A stretch of DNA of 5,599 nucleotides from Parabacteroides sp. Lineage in GTDB: Bacteria; Bacteroidota; Bacteroidia; Bacteroidales; Tannerellaceae. The stretch spans positions 22,683 through 28,281 of the forward strand of contig DXRF01000010.1 of assembly GCA_019411205.1 (NCBI GenBank), in the 5' to 3' direction. The notes under the pieces are model-generated. The model searched no databases, had not been told where the DNA came from, and saw only the letters and a list, made by a program, of their open reading frames with translations. Positions 1 through 5,518 of this stretch are shown piece by piece. The position numbers and the translations under genes were made by a program. Numbering within the stretch: position 1 is the stretch's first letter; every line of letters begins with the position of its first letter.

Positions 1-2162
1 GGGTTATCCTTGCCGGCCGTGATCTTTAGGTCCATATCCGGCAGGAGCGGGCGGAATGCTGGAATGTTGATCATCGAATCGCATTCCAGCTGTTGGGTGA
101 GATCTTCGTTTATTTTCGTGAACTTATCGGCCATCGTCTCGATATCTGCATTTCCGGTCAAGACGATTCCGAGGTCTCCGGCGTGAAAAGAAACGCGGGT
201 AGTGTCTTTATCGCTGTGAGCGTGTAAAGTTAATGTTTTCGGGTGGAACTTACCGGTAGGATTTATCAATTCCCAGTTACCGAGGGTTACGTCTACTTGG
301 TTATTCTTCCCCATGTCTGTTTCCGCCTCTGCGAAAAGCTGGAAAGAGGTAGCCAGCGAATCGTTCATAAAGCGCATGCTGTACAGGTCCAGGTTTTGCA
401 CGTCGGCGATCAGCATCGCATTCACTTTCTTCTTGTGGAGGGTTGCATTCAGCGACATATCCATCTTTGCAAGTGGATAATGGCTGAGCAGGTCGAATTT
501 CAATAAATTATTTTCTAACGAACCGTCTAACTTTACGTCGGATGCGGCGTGTGTCCCATACTCGATATTCGTAATCTTTCCATCTAAAGTAGCCCAGGTG
601 GAAGCGTGGAATGGATCATACCCTTTCCCCTCGGCACGGATCGAGGCGGTCAGGTGGTAAAGGGAATCCTTGGGTAAGAAATCAGTTGGTTTCAGGCTGT
701 CGACCTTCAGGTCGACCAGGTAAGACTCCTGTACGGAATTATAACGTGCCGTCAGTCCGACCTTACCTTCTCCTTGTGTGAACAAAAGACCGGCACGGTA
801 CTCTTGGTTCTGTAAAGTCATCTCCCCTTTCAGTTTCATTACCGGAAGGTTATAGCGTGAACGTTCGGATTCCGGTAACAAACTGAGAACAAAGTCAAGA
901 TTCCCGGTTTGTGCATCCAACTGAAACTTACCCGAACGGCGGATACTGTCTGCCACGGCTTTCATTTCTCCTGTGATATTCAGATTGAAGGCGCCTGGCA
1001 GTTCACCTTTCAACTGGCGCAGTCGTAAAGAGGCCAGATTTCCTTCTATTCCGGCTGTCAGGCTGATTTCTTTTTGAGGATAGGCTTGTTTGAACTCTTC
1101 GGAGAGAGGACCGGCAAAGATAAATATATCCTCTTTTCCTACTGAGGCGGTCAGCAGGCTATGGAGCGTACCGCTCGGCGTGTTGTCAAACGAGTTCCAG
1201 GGAACGGTTGCCAGCAGACGGATCTCCGAGTAAGGTGTTTTCAACAGAAGCCCCGGAACCTGTATCGTCGTGCTGTCACTGCTGATGTCTCCGGTTAGCG
1301 AACTGAGCATCAGTCCCGAACGATCATTGGCGGAAAACTCTTTGATCTGTGCACTGATATCCCTATCTCCGTACAAAAGCGAATCGATCCGGATATTTAC
1401 ATCATTTAAGGCTATATGTGCCGGATCGAAACCCGGCATCGGATCACTGTAACTACCGTCGTAGCTCAGAGAAGAGCCGGACAGAAGAAACCGGGATGCA
1501 CTGTAGCGTGCCGATCCGAGGTCGACCATCCCGTTGGCCAGTCCTGCCTTGCCGATGTAAGTTGAAAGACGTAGCGAGTCGTTCGGCATCTGCATGGCGA
1601 ATGCCACCCGGCTCAAGTCGATTTGTTCCAGCATCAATTTCCAGTTGACTGCTGTCGATGTCGTATCTTTATTTGTTGTTGTATCATTTATCAGGAGAGT
1701 GATGGCCGTATCCGAAAGGTCGATTTTGTTCAGCCGGGCAGTCTCTTTTTTGAGATCTATACGGTCTGCTTTGGCATAGAGCTTTCCTAAAGAACCTTTG
1801 ATTTCCATTCCCTCGATCAGGTTACCTGTATTGGCTTTCACACCGTGCAGATCGATTGCATCCACTAAAACTTCTCTTTTCAGCAGCGGCAGCGGACGGA
1901 TGTTGATCTGGAAACTTTCGAGTGACAATAGCGTGTCGGGAGGAGTTATGACCTTCACGTCCCGCATCGTCAGATTCAGCGGGAAGGAAAGACGTATTTG
2001 CCCGATCCTGATATTCATACCGGTTGTTTCACTGGCATATTCGGTGGCTAACCGCACAGCGAAATTCTGGAAGGGAGGTATATATAAAAGAATTGAAATC
2101 AAGATGACCAATACCACCGGTATCAGGCATATGATCCCTATTCGCTTCATCCAACGTCTCAT
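1..2162 (-). CDS. tamB: TamB-like translocation/assembly module inner-membrane protein (5' part; gene continues past the left edge)
   Basis: The minus strand is open from the ATG at 2162-2160 to the edge, about 720 codons with no stop. The product starts with a basic stretch (MRRWMKR) and one hydrophobic anchor at about residues 8-28, followed by YIPPFQNFAV and then ETTGMNIRIGQIRLSFPLNL. After that comes a long soluble region of repeated beta-strand segments (patterns like LDAQTGNLDFVLS, VDLKVDSLKP). This is the AsmA/TamB layout: an N-terminal membrane anchor and a long periplasmic beta-groove thought to carry phospholipid, or to aid outer-membrane protein assembly, between the two membranes. 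The sequence closely matches my memory of Bacteroides TamB homologues, which are about 1,450-1,500 residues, so roughly half is visible. The C-terminal TamB (DUF490) domain lies outside and was not seen. An in-frame ATG at codon 5 is a possible alternative start. The gene is divergent from the phosphatase at 2337. It could instead be another large AsmA-family paralogue, but TamB is the better fit. Confidence 0.85.
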   Translation of the reverse strand, partial: MRRWMKRIGIICLIPVVLVILISILLYIPPFQNFAVRLATEYASETTGMNIRIGQIRLSFPLNLTMRDVKVITPPDTLLSLESFQINIRPLPLLKREVLVDAIDLHGVKANTGNLIEGMEIKGSLGKLYAKADRIDLKKETARLNKIDLSDTAITLLINDTTTNKDTTSTAVNWKLMLEQIDLSRVAFAMQMPNDSLRLSTYIGKAGLANGMVDLGSARYSASRFLLSGSSLSYDGSYSDPMPGFDPAHIALNDVNIRIDSLLYGDRDISAQIKEFSANDRSGLMLSSLTGDISSDSTTIQVPGLLLKTPYSEIRLLATVPWNSFDNTPSGTLHSLLTASVGKEDIFIFAGPLSEEFKQAYPQKEISLTAGIEGNLASLRLRQLKGELPGAFNLNITGEMKAVADSIRRSGKFQLDAQTGNLDFVLSLLPESERSRYNLPVMKLKGEMTLQNQEYRAGLLFTQGEGKVGLTARYNSVQESYLVDLKVDSLKPTDFLPKDSLYHLTASIRAEGKGYDPFHASTWATLDGKITNIEYGTHAASDVKLDGSLENNLLKFDLLSHYPLAKMDMSLNATLHKKKVNAMLIADVQNLDLYSMRFMNDSLATSFQLFAEAETDMGKNNQVDVTLGNWELINPTGKFHPKTLTLHAHSDKDTTRVSFHAGDLGIVLTGNADIETMADKFTKINEDLTQQLECDSMINIPAFRPLLPDMDLKITAGKDN

Positions 2163-2182
2163 TTGTTCTTATTGTGTGTTTT

Positions 2183-2198
2183 CGTTATAATCATAACG
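2183..2198. repeat. Small inverted repeat in the TamB leader
   Basis: CGTTAT-AATC-ATAACG is a perfect 6-bp inverted repeat with a 4-nt spacer. It falls between the proposed TamB start of transcription (about 2226) and its start codon, so it could be a weak leader hairpin or an operator. The string CCGTTAT also occurs on the plus strand near 2300. The rest of the 174-bp divergent spacer is AT-rich, and I found no convincing TAnnTTTG promoter facing the phosphatase gene. Confidence 0.3.
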
Positions 2199-2232
2199 GT
2201 TAAAGGACCTGTTTTGTTTGACATTCCATTAA

Positions 2233-2240
2233 CAAAAATA
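2233..2240 (-). promoter_or_regulatory. Candidate Bacteroidetes -7 element for the TamB gene
   Basis: Read on the minus strand this is TATTTTTG, an exact match to the Bacteroidetes -7 consensus TAnnTTTG. Transcription would begin near 2226 and leave a leader of about 65 nt before the ATG at 2162. A clear TTTG -33 element is not visible; the upstream DNA is a T-rich run. This is a consensus match only. Confidence 0.5.
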
Positions 2241-2336
2241 GGGAATAAATTAAAAATAAAGAAGTAATATCGATAAAACGGTAATAATAACTGCTTGGAG
2301 CCGTTATATTAAGGCTGAACACAAAAAGATTAAACG

Positions 2337-3125
2337 ATGATTGGAATATCGGATCTGGAATACCTTTGTGCGGAAGTACGGCAAATAGCCCGTAAAGCCG
2401 GTACATTTCTGCGTGACGAACGGCAAAAGTTCGACCGGGAGCGGGTGGAGGAAAAGAGTGCGCACAATTATGTCTCGTATGTGGATAAAGAATCCGAACG
2501 GCGTTTGGTCGAACAACTTTCGACATTGCTTCCCGGAGCAGGGTTTATAGCCGAAGAGGGTTCGGGAAGCCTGACGGACGAGGAGTATTGTTGGGTGATC
2601 GATCCACTTGACGGGACCTCCAACTATATCCATGATATGGCTCCTTACAGTGTCAGTATTGCCTTGCGGAATAAAGAAGAACTGTTGTTGGGAGTTGTAT
2701 ATGAGGTTTGTCGCAATGAATGTTTTTATGCTTGGAAAGGAAGTAAGGCTTATCTGGACGGCAAAGAAATACGGGTAACGGATGTAGCTGTTCTGGACAA
2801 GGCTTTTGTCGCGCTTGGTTTCCCTTATGATTCTGATCACTACCGTCCGGTTGCCCAAAAGCTGGTGGACCGTTTGTATGGTTATGCCGGAGGGACGAGG
2901 CTGTTGGGTTCTGCTGCGGCCGAACTTTGTTATGTCGCCTGTGGCCGGTTCGATGCCCGGATAGAAGGATATCTCGGACCGTGGGATGTTGCTGCAGGCG
3001 GCCTGATCCTGCAGCAGGCGGGTGGCCGGCTGTCTGATTTTGCCGGTGGCGACACTTGGCCTTTAGCCAAACAGGTGGTGGCGAGCAACGGGGTGATACA
3101 CGACACGATCCTTCACTTGTTGTAA
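2337..3125 (+). CDS. Inositol monophosphatase family protein (SuhB/IMPase-like)
   Basis: This 262-residue soluble enzyme has the length and motifs of Mg2+-dependent inositol monophosphatases, which release phosphate from myo-inositol phosphates or related sugar phosphates. IAEEG at 71-75 supplies the metal-ligand Glu. WVIDPLDGTSNYIH at 86-99 is family motif A, with Asp89 and Asp92. GPWDVAAGGLILQQAGG at 214-230 is motif B, with Asp217. The segment GSAAAELCYVACGRFDARIEG before motif B is also typical. The DGTSNYIH form of motif A fits IMPases better than CysQ-type 3'-phosphoadenosine phosphatases, which usually read DGTKEF. The start is well fixed: an in-frame TAA lies at 2331-2333 and the next Met is residue 101. 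The leader is A-rich with no Shine-Dalgarno site, as usual in Bacteroidetes. All catalytic residues are present, so it should be active, but the true substrate cannot be read from sequence. The E. coli SuhB role in rRNA antitermination should not be assumed. Confidence 0.9.
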   Translation: MIGISDLEYLCAEVRQIARKAGTFLRDERQKFDRERVEEKSAHNYVSYVDKESERRLVEQLSTLLPGAGFIAEEGSGSLTDEEYCWVIDPLDGTSNYIHDMAPYSVSIALRNKEELLLGVVYEVCRNECFYAWKGSKAYLDGKEIRVTDVAVLDKAFVALGFPYDSDHYRPVAQKLVDRLYGYAGGTRLLGSAAAELCYVACGRFDARIEGYLGPWDVAAGGLILQQAGGRLSDFAGGDTWPLAKQVVASNGVIHDTILHLL

Positions 3126-3145
3126 GATTGTTTTTATCGATTTCG

Positions 3146-3262
3146 TTATTTCCTTCTCCAGTCTTTTTTGAGGGCCTTCTTTCGGATTAGAATGATCGGA
3201 ATAAATATGACGGCTATCCCAAAGAGACTGACCAGCATAAGAGTCAGGGAAGAAAAAGTCAT
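3146..3262 (-). CDS. Candidate 38-aa single-span membrane protein (unknown function)
   Basis: On the minus strand an ATG at 3262-3260 opens a 38-codon frame ending in TAA at 3148-3146. The start is unambiguous because two in-frame TGA codons lie just upstream. The product has a hydrophobic stretch at about residues 5-26 (including LMLVSLFGIAVIFIPIILI) followed by a strongly basic tail (RKKALKKDWRRK). That is a textbook single-span protein with its C-terminus in the cytoplasm under the positive-inside rule. It occupies the otherwise empty 278-bp spacer, is convergent with the phosphatase (stop-to-stop gap about 20 bp) and divergent from the thioesterase. I do not recognise the family. The amphipathic order (hydrophobic, then basic) is less likely by chance than the length alone suggests, but AT-rich spacer DNA does yield hydrophobic frames. 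No convincing promoter is visible. A longer overlapping minus-strand frame (3063-3341) looks non-coding. Confidence 0.4.
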   Translation of the reverse strand: MTFSSLTLMLVSLFGIAVIFIPIILIRKKALKKDWRRK

Positions 3263-3329
3263 CTGTCATCAATGCATTGGCAAGAAAAAAGTCTGTTCGT
3301 ATGAAAAGCGAATTAAAAAACAAATTCAT

Positions 3330-3337
3330 TATTTTTG
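3330..3337 (+). promoter_or_regulatory. Candidate -7 element for the thioesterase gene
   Basis: TATTTTTG matches the Bacteroidetes TAnnTTTG element exactly. Transcription would start near 3344, about 60 nt before the thioesterase ATG at 3404. No TTTG -33 element is visible at the right spacing. If used, it gives the thioesterase its own promoter, independent of the phosphatase 278 bp upstream. Confidence 0.45.
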
Positions 3338-3403
3338 GCATCGGATTCGTCAGATTCCGTGAAAGAATAACAAAATTATGGAACGATTAAAAATGAAGTG
3401 ACT

Positions 3404-3781
3404 ATGTTGGAAAAAGGATTGAAACATACTAGTCGGACTGTTGTGCAGCCGGATAATTTTGCATCGGCGATGGGGTCGGGAGACTTGCCCGTATTGGCAA
3501 CGCCAGCTTTGGTGGCTTTGATGGAAAATGCGGCGATGTTGGCTGTTGCGGCTGAACTTCCCGAAGGGTCGACCACAGTCGGGGCTAAAATGGACATGAC
3601 GCATGTTCGTCCTTCCGGTGAAGGCGAGGAAGTGTATGCGGAAGCGACACTGGTCGAGGTGGAAGGACGGAAGTTGACCTTTTCGCTGGTCGCTGGGGAC
3701 TCGGCGAATGTGATCGGCGAAGGTACGCATATCCGCTATATTGTCGACAGAGCGAAATTTTTGTCGAAACTGAAAGACTAG
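3404..3781 (+). CDS. Hotdog-fold thioesterase, FlK (fluoroacetyl-CoA thioesterase)-like family
   Basis: This is a 125-residue single-domain protein beginning MLEKGLKHTS. It has a SGDLPVLATPALVALMENAA segment at about 25-44, TTVGAKMDMTHVRPS at about 57-71, and a C-terminal GTHIRYIVDR strand, the usual layout of small hotdog acyl-CoA thioesterases. Thr33, Glu41 and His67 are spaced 8 and 26 residues apart, the same spacing as the FlK triad Thr42, Glu50 and His76. It should hydrolyse a short acyl-CoA as a cytoplasmic dimer. Fluoroacetyl-CoA is not implied, because this family is widespread in gut Bacteroidales with no known fluoroacetate link. I chose the ATG at 3404. A GTG two codons upstream (3398) is in frame, but MLEKG is the start I recall for relatives. 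A hairpin terminator candidate follows 22 bp after the stop, so the gene is probably monocistronic. Confidence 0.85.
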   Translation: MLEKGLKHTSRTVVQPDNFASAMGSGDLPVLATPALVALMENAAMLAVAAELPEGSTTVGAKMDMTHVRPSGEGEEVYAEATLVEVEGRKLTFSLVAGDSANVIGEGTHIRYIVDRAKFLSKLKD

Positions 3782-3802
3782 CCGTCACTCCGCTTGCTGC
3801 GA

Positions 3803-3845
3803 GAAAAGAAATATGAAGTTGCATGGTGATTTTATATTTCTTTTC
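3803..3845 (+). terminator. AT-rich hairpin after the thioesterase gene
   Basis: GAAAAGAAATAT (3803-3814) and ATATTTCTTTTC (3834-3845) are perfect 12-bp complements. The stem can extend inward by about 6 more pairs, some of them G-U, leaving a short GCATGGT loop. It starts 22 bp after the thioesterase stop. The 3' arm is itself U-rich (TTTCTTTT), but there is no separate U-tract and the stem is poor in GC, so a terminator is likely rather than certain. Confidence 0.5.
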
Positions 3846-3985
3846 CACCCTTAATCTTTGCCTCTTTTTTAATAGCAAACGAATGAGAAATAGAAAACAC
3901 TACAGGACGTGAGATCCTCGATTCGAGAGGAAATCCTACTGTTGCGGTTATGGTTGGAATTAAATTTATGAGCTACTCATAGCTA
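3846..3985. other. Gene-free spacer upstream of the acyltransferase promoter
   Basis: No frame here resembles a gene. Minor structure seen: a short dyad TCCTC-N7-GAGGA near 3915-3935, and AGCTA-CTCA-TAGCT at 3971-3984 just before the proposed -33 element, which could be an operator or chance. TTAATCTTTG at 3851-3860 is a weak, off-register match to the -7 element. I see no tRNA, insertion-sequence end or invertible-promoter repeat. Confidence 0.4.
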
Positions 3986-4019
3986 TTTGAGGGGATTCCC
4001 AGCTTTTTTCCTATCTTTA
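3986..4019 (+). promoter_or_regulatory. Candidate Bacteroidetes promoter for the acyltransferase
   Basis: TTTG at 3986-3989 and TATCTTTA at 4012-4019 match the -33 (TTTG) and -7 (TAnnTTTG, last base differs) elements with a 22-bp gap, close to the usual spacing. Transcription would start near 4026, giving a leader of about 98 nt. A GGGATTCCC dyad lies between the two elements. Confidence 0.5.
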
Positions 4020-4039
4020 CCACCAATTAAGCAGTATCT

Positions 4040-4083
4040 GGAAAATCATGAAGTTTTCCGCCATGAATGTATGCTTGGCCTAA
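4040..4083 (+). other. Leader hairpin and 11-codon mini-ORF before the acyltransferase
   Basis: GGAAAA (4040-4045) and TTTTCC (4054-4059) can pair over an 8-nt loop. An ATG within the loop (4048-4050) opens an 11-codon frame, MKFSAMNVCLA, ending at the TAA at 4081-4083, 40 nt before the acyltransferase start. Both lie inside the proposed leader RNA. A leader peptide that alters translation downstream is conceivable, but an 11-codon frame is easily found by chance. The remaining leader is AT-rich and unstructured. Confidence 0.2.
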
Positions 4084-4123
4084 AAAATTAAATCTCTTAT
4101 TAATATAATAATTAAGCAAAAAA

Positions 4124-5212
4124 ATGAAACGTATAGTTTTTTTGGATTATGTACGCGTGTTCGCATGCTTCCTTGTCATGGTCGTCCACGCCAGTGAAAA
4201 CTTTTACGGTGCCCCCGGTTCGACTGATATGGCGGGACCGCAAGCCTTTCTGGCAAATGAGACAGACCGGCTATGGGTGTCTATGTATGACGGTTTTTCG
4301 CGTATGGCCGTGCCATTGTTTATAATAGTTTCTGCTTTTCTTCTTGCACCCATGAAAGAAGGGCTGACCATGTGGCAATTCTACCGCCGGCGTTGTATCC
4401 GCATTCTGCCGCCGTTTTTCATATTTATGATACTTTACAGTACTCTGCCGATGTTGTGGGGACAGATCGATGGAGCGACTTCGATCAAAGACCTGTCACG
4501 GATATTCTTGAACTTCCCGACGCTGGCCGGGCATCTATGGTTTATGTATCCCTTGATCAGCATTTACCTGTTCATCCCTATCGTTTCACCCTGGTTGAGC
4601 AAGGCGACGGCCAAAGAAGAACGTTTCTTTATTGGGTTGTTCTTCCTGTCGACTTGTATGCCATATCTGAACCGGTGGTTCGGAGAAGTGTGGGGACAGT
4701 GCTTCTGGAACGAATACCATATGTTGTGGTATTTCTCAGGTTATTTGGGCTATCTCGTGCTCGCACATTATATACATGTCCATCTGACCTGGAACCGCTC
4801 TAAACGTTTCATTGTCGGAATCGCTTCGATGCTTGTCGGTGCGGCTTTGACCATCTATTCGTTTTATGTTCAGGCTATACCCGGAGAAATTCTTCCTACG
4901 CCCGTATTGGAAATAGGCTGGGCTTTTTGCACCATCAACTGTGTACTTCTTACGGCAGGCACGTTCTTGATGTTCAGTTGTATTGAGCTTTCTGAAACTC
5001 CGCGCTTCATACTGGAACTCTCTAAACTCAGTTACGGGATGTATCTGATGCATATCTTCTGGCTCGGTCTGTGGGTGACGGTGTTCAAATCTGTCTTGCC
5101 ACTACCGACTGTTGCCGCTATCCCTGCCATTGCGACATGTACGTTCATTTGTTGCTTTGTGACAACCAAGGTGATTTCGCTCATTCCGGGCGGTAAATGG
5201 ATTGTCGGGTAG
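4124..5212 (+). CDS. Acyltransferase-3 family integral membrane protein (OafA/WecH-like)
   Basis: This 362-residue protein has about ten hydrophobic spans. It opens with LDYVRVFACFLVMVVH, the signature first helix of acyltransferase-3 (O-acyltransferase) proteins, with Asp8, Arg11 and the catalytic-type His22. Further family features are YRRRCIRILPP at 87-97 (conserved Arg residues at the end of a helix), GHLWFMYPLISIYLFIP at 136-152, and SYGMYLMH at 303-310 near the C-terminus. Members move acetyl or other acyl groups from a cytoplasmic donor onto sugars of O-antigen, capsule, common antigen or peptidoglycan at the inner membrane. The acceptor cannot be deduced, as no glycan-biosynthesis genes adjoin it. 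Length is normal for the single-domain form, with no SGNH domain fused. The start is supported by the family N-terminus and an in-frame TAA at 4109-4111; the leader is A-rich. It appears monocistronic, with its own promoter and a structured, gene-free region after it. Confidence 0.88.
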   Translation: MKRIVFLDYVRVFACFLVMVVHASENFYGAPGSTDMAGPQAFLANETDRLWVSMYDGFSRMAVPLFIIVSAFLLAPMKEGLTMWQFYRRRCIRILPPFFIFMILYSTLPMLWGQIDGATSIKDLSRIFLNFPTLAGHLWFMYPLISIYLFIPIVSPWLSKATAKEERFFIGLFFLSTCMPYLNRWFGEVWGQCFWNEYHMLWYFSGYLGYLVLAHYIHVHLTWNRSKRFIVGIASMLVGAALTIYSFYVQAIPGEILPTPVLEIGWAFCTINCVLLTAGTFLMFSCIELSETPRFILELSKLSYGMYLMHIFWLGLWVTVFKSVLPLPTVAAIPAIATCTFICCFVTTKVISLIPGGKWIVG

Positions 5213-5249
5213 GATATATTTCGATTGTTACTTCCGATTTTTACTTTGC

Positions 5250-5362
5250 AAGGGGTTATCTAAAAAGTCACTCATTCGTCCTTGAGAATTGAATATTTGA
5301 AATCAATCTCAGATAGGTATTCGAATAAAACAGAATCAAAAATACTTTTTAGACAGCCCCTT
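5250..5362. mobile_element. 113-bp MITE-like element or decayed insertion-sequence remnant
   Basis: AAGGGGTTATCTAAAAAGT at 5250-5268 and ACTTTTTAGACAGCCCCTT at 5344-5362 are inverted repeats over 19 positions with two differences (one still a G-U pair in RNA). The interior is AT-rich, has no gene, and contains a second nested dyad (TGAGAATTGA 5283-5292 against TCAATCTCA 5303-5311) and the palindrome TATTCGAATA at 5318-5327. Ends of the GGGGCTGTCTAAAAAGT type recall termini of insertion sequences and their short non-autonomous derivatives; this is from memory and was not checked. I could not find a target-site duplication. Because the whole element can fold on itself 37 bp after the acyltransferase stop, it may also act as a terminator for that gene. 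Confidence 0.5.
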
Positions 5363-5372
5363 CATTTATTTT

Positions 5373-5435
5373 AAAATCAGCGACGGCGATTATGTAATCA
5401 GTGCCAGTGATTATATAATTGCCGTCGCTGATTTT
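5373..5435. repeat. Long inverted repeat (28-bp stem, 7-nt loop)
   Basis: The outer arms AAAATCAGCGACGGC (5373-5387) and GCCGTCGCTGATTTT (5421-5435) are perfect 15-bp complements. The inner arms GATTATGTAATCA (5388-5400) and TGATTATATAATT (5408-5420) pair over 13 more positions with two G-U pairs. The loop is GTGCCAG. There is no U-tract after it, so it is not a typical intrinsic terminator, though transcripts in either direction would fold strongly. It arises from units 1-3 of the 21-bp array described at 5375-5458. Confidence 0.85.
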
Positions 5436-5458
5436 GTAATCTACGTTGCTGATTACAG
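5375..5458. repeat. Four-unit degenerate 21-bp tandem array of AATC-N9-GATT dyads
   Basis: Units start at 5375, 5396, 5417 and 5438, each exactly 21 bp. Each reads AATC, nine bases, GATT, four bases; unit 3 alone has AATT in place of AATC. The nine-base cores are AGCGACGGC, AGTGCCAGT, GCCGTCGCT and TACGTTGCT. The core of unit 3 is the exact reverse complement of unit 1, and unit 4 resembles unit 3, so the units differ in orientation. The 21-bp period equals two turns of B-DNA, which would put every dyad on the same helix face. The array lies 43 bp upstream of the proposed promoter for the riboswitch transcript. It might be a phased protein-binding array, a family of dispersed intergenic repeats, or, as 21 is a multiple of 3, a decayed heptapeptide-coding repeat. 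I do not recognise a named repeat family. Confidence 0.75.
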
Positions 5459-5500
5459 AATAAATGCCGGTAAAAATAGAACGCATAAGGAAAAAAAGTT

Positions 5501-5508
5501 TACATTTG
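5501..5508 (+). promoter_or_regulatory. Candidate -7 element for the cobalamin-riboswitch transcript
   Basis: TACATTTG matches TAnnTTTG exactly. Transcription would start near 5514-5516, just before the first paired bases of the riboswitch, which is the spacing expected for a leader RNA. No TTTG -33 element is visible in the A-rich stretch upstream. Confidence 0.6.
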
Positions 5509-5518
5509 CCACCGAATC

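Noticed and set aside
243..506. Plus-strand ORF of 87 codons
   Set aside because: It lies wholly antisense to the TamB frame, which has a recognisable family sequence, and its translation has no domain-like character.
1270..2190. Plus-strand ORFs at 1270-1452, 1418-1648, 1594-1779 and 1798-2190
   Set aside because: All are antisense shadows of TamB, overlap each other, and read as Ser/Arg-rich noise.
2200..2858. Minus-strand ORFs at 2200-2526 and 2304-2858
   Set aside because: They overlap the phosphatase on the opposite strand; the phosphatase has full catalytic motifs and these have none.
3063..3341. Minus-strand ORF of 92 codons
   Set aside because: It runs into the 3' end of the phosphatase gene and has no coherent composition. 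The 38-codon frame in another phase of the same strand fits a protein better.
3168..3362. Plus-strand ORF of 64 codons between phosphatase and thioesterase
   Set aside because: Basic and low in structure, antisense to the small membrane ORF, and spans the thioesterase promoter candidate.
3378..3401. Seven-codon frame MERLKMK ending at the thioesterase start region
   Set aside because: Too short to distinguish from chance in A-rich leader DNA.
3350..3878. Minus-strand ORFs at 3350-3730, 3376-3597 and 3585-3878
   Set aside because: Antisense to the thioesterase, which has a clear family match.
3910..3940. tRNA T-arm-like CTCGATTCGAGAGG, considered as a tRNA fragment or attachment site
   Set aside because: No acceptor stem, CCA end or other arms around it, and the loop does not match the GTTCRA consensus.
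3960..4060. Possible invertible (phase-variable) promoter before the acyltransferase
   Set aside because: Surface genes in Bacteroides can be phase variable, but I found no long inverted repeats flanking the promoter; only short local hairpins are present.
4372..5053. Plus-strand ORF 4372-4803 and minus-strand ORF 4736-5053
   Set aside because: Out-of-frame and antisense shadows of the acyltransferase.
5222..5247. Tandem 13-mers CGATTGTTACTTC / CGATTTTTACTTT after the acyltransferase stop
   Set aside because: Two copies with two mismatches in AT-rich DNA is within chance; the TTACTTTG it contains is only an off-register match to the -7 element.
5373..5458. CRISPR array
   Set aside because: The units abut with no spacers, are degenerate, and number only four; no cas genes are present.
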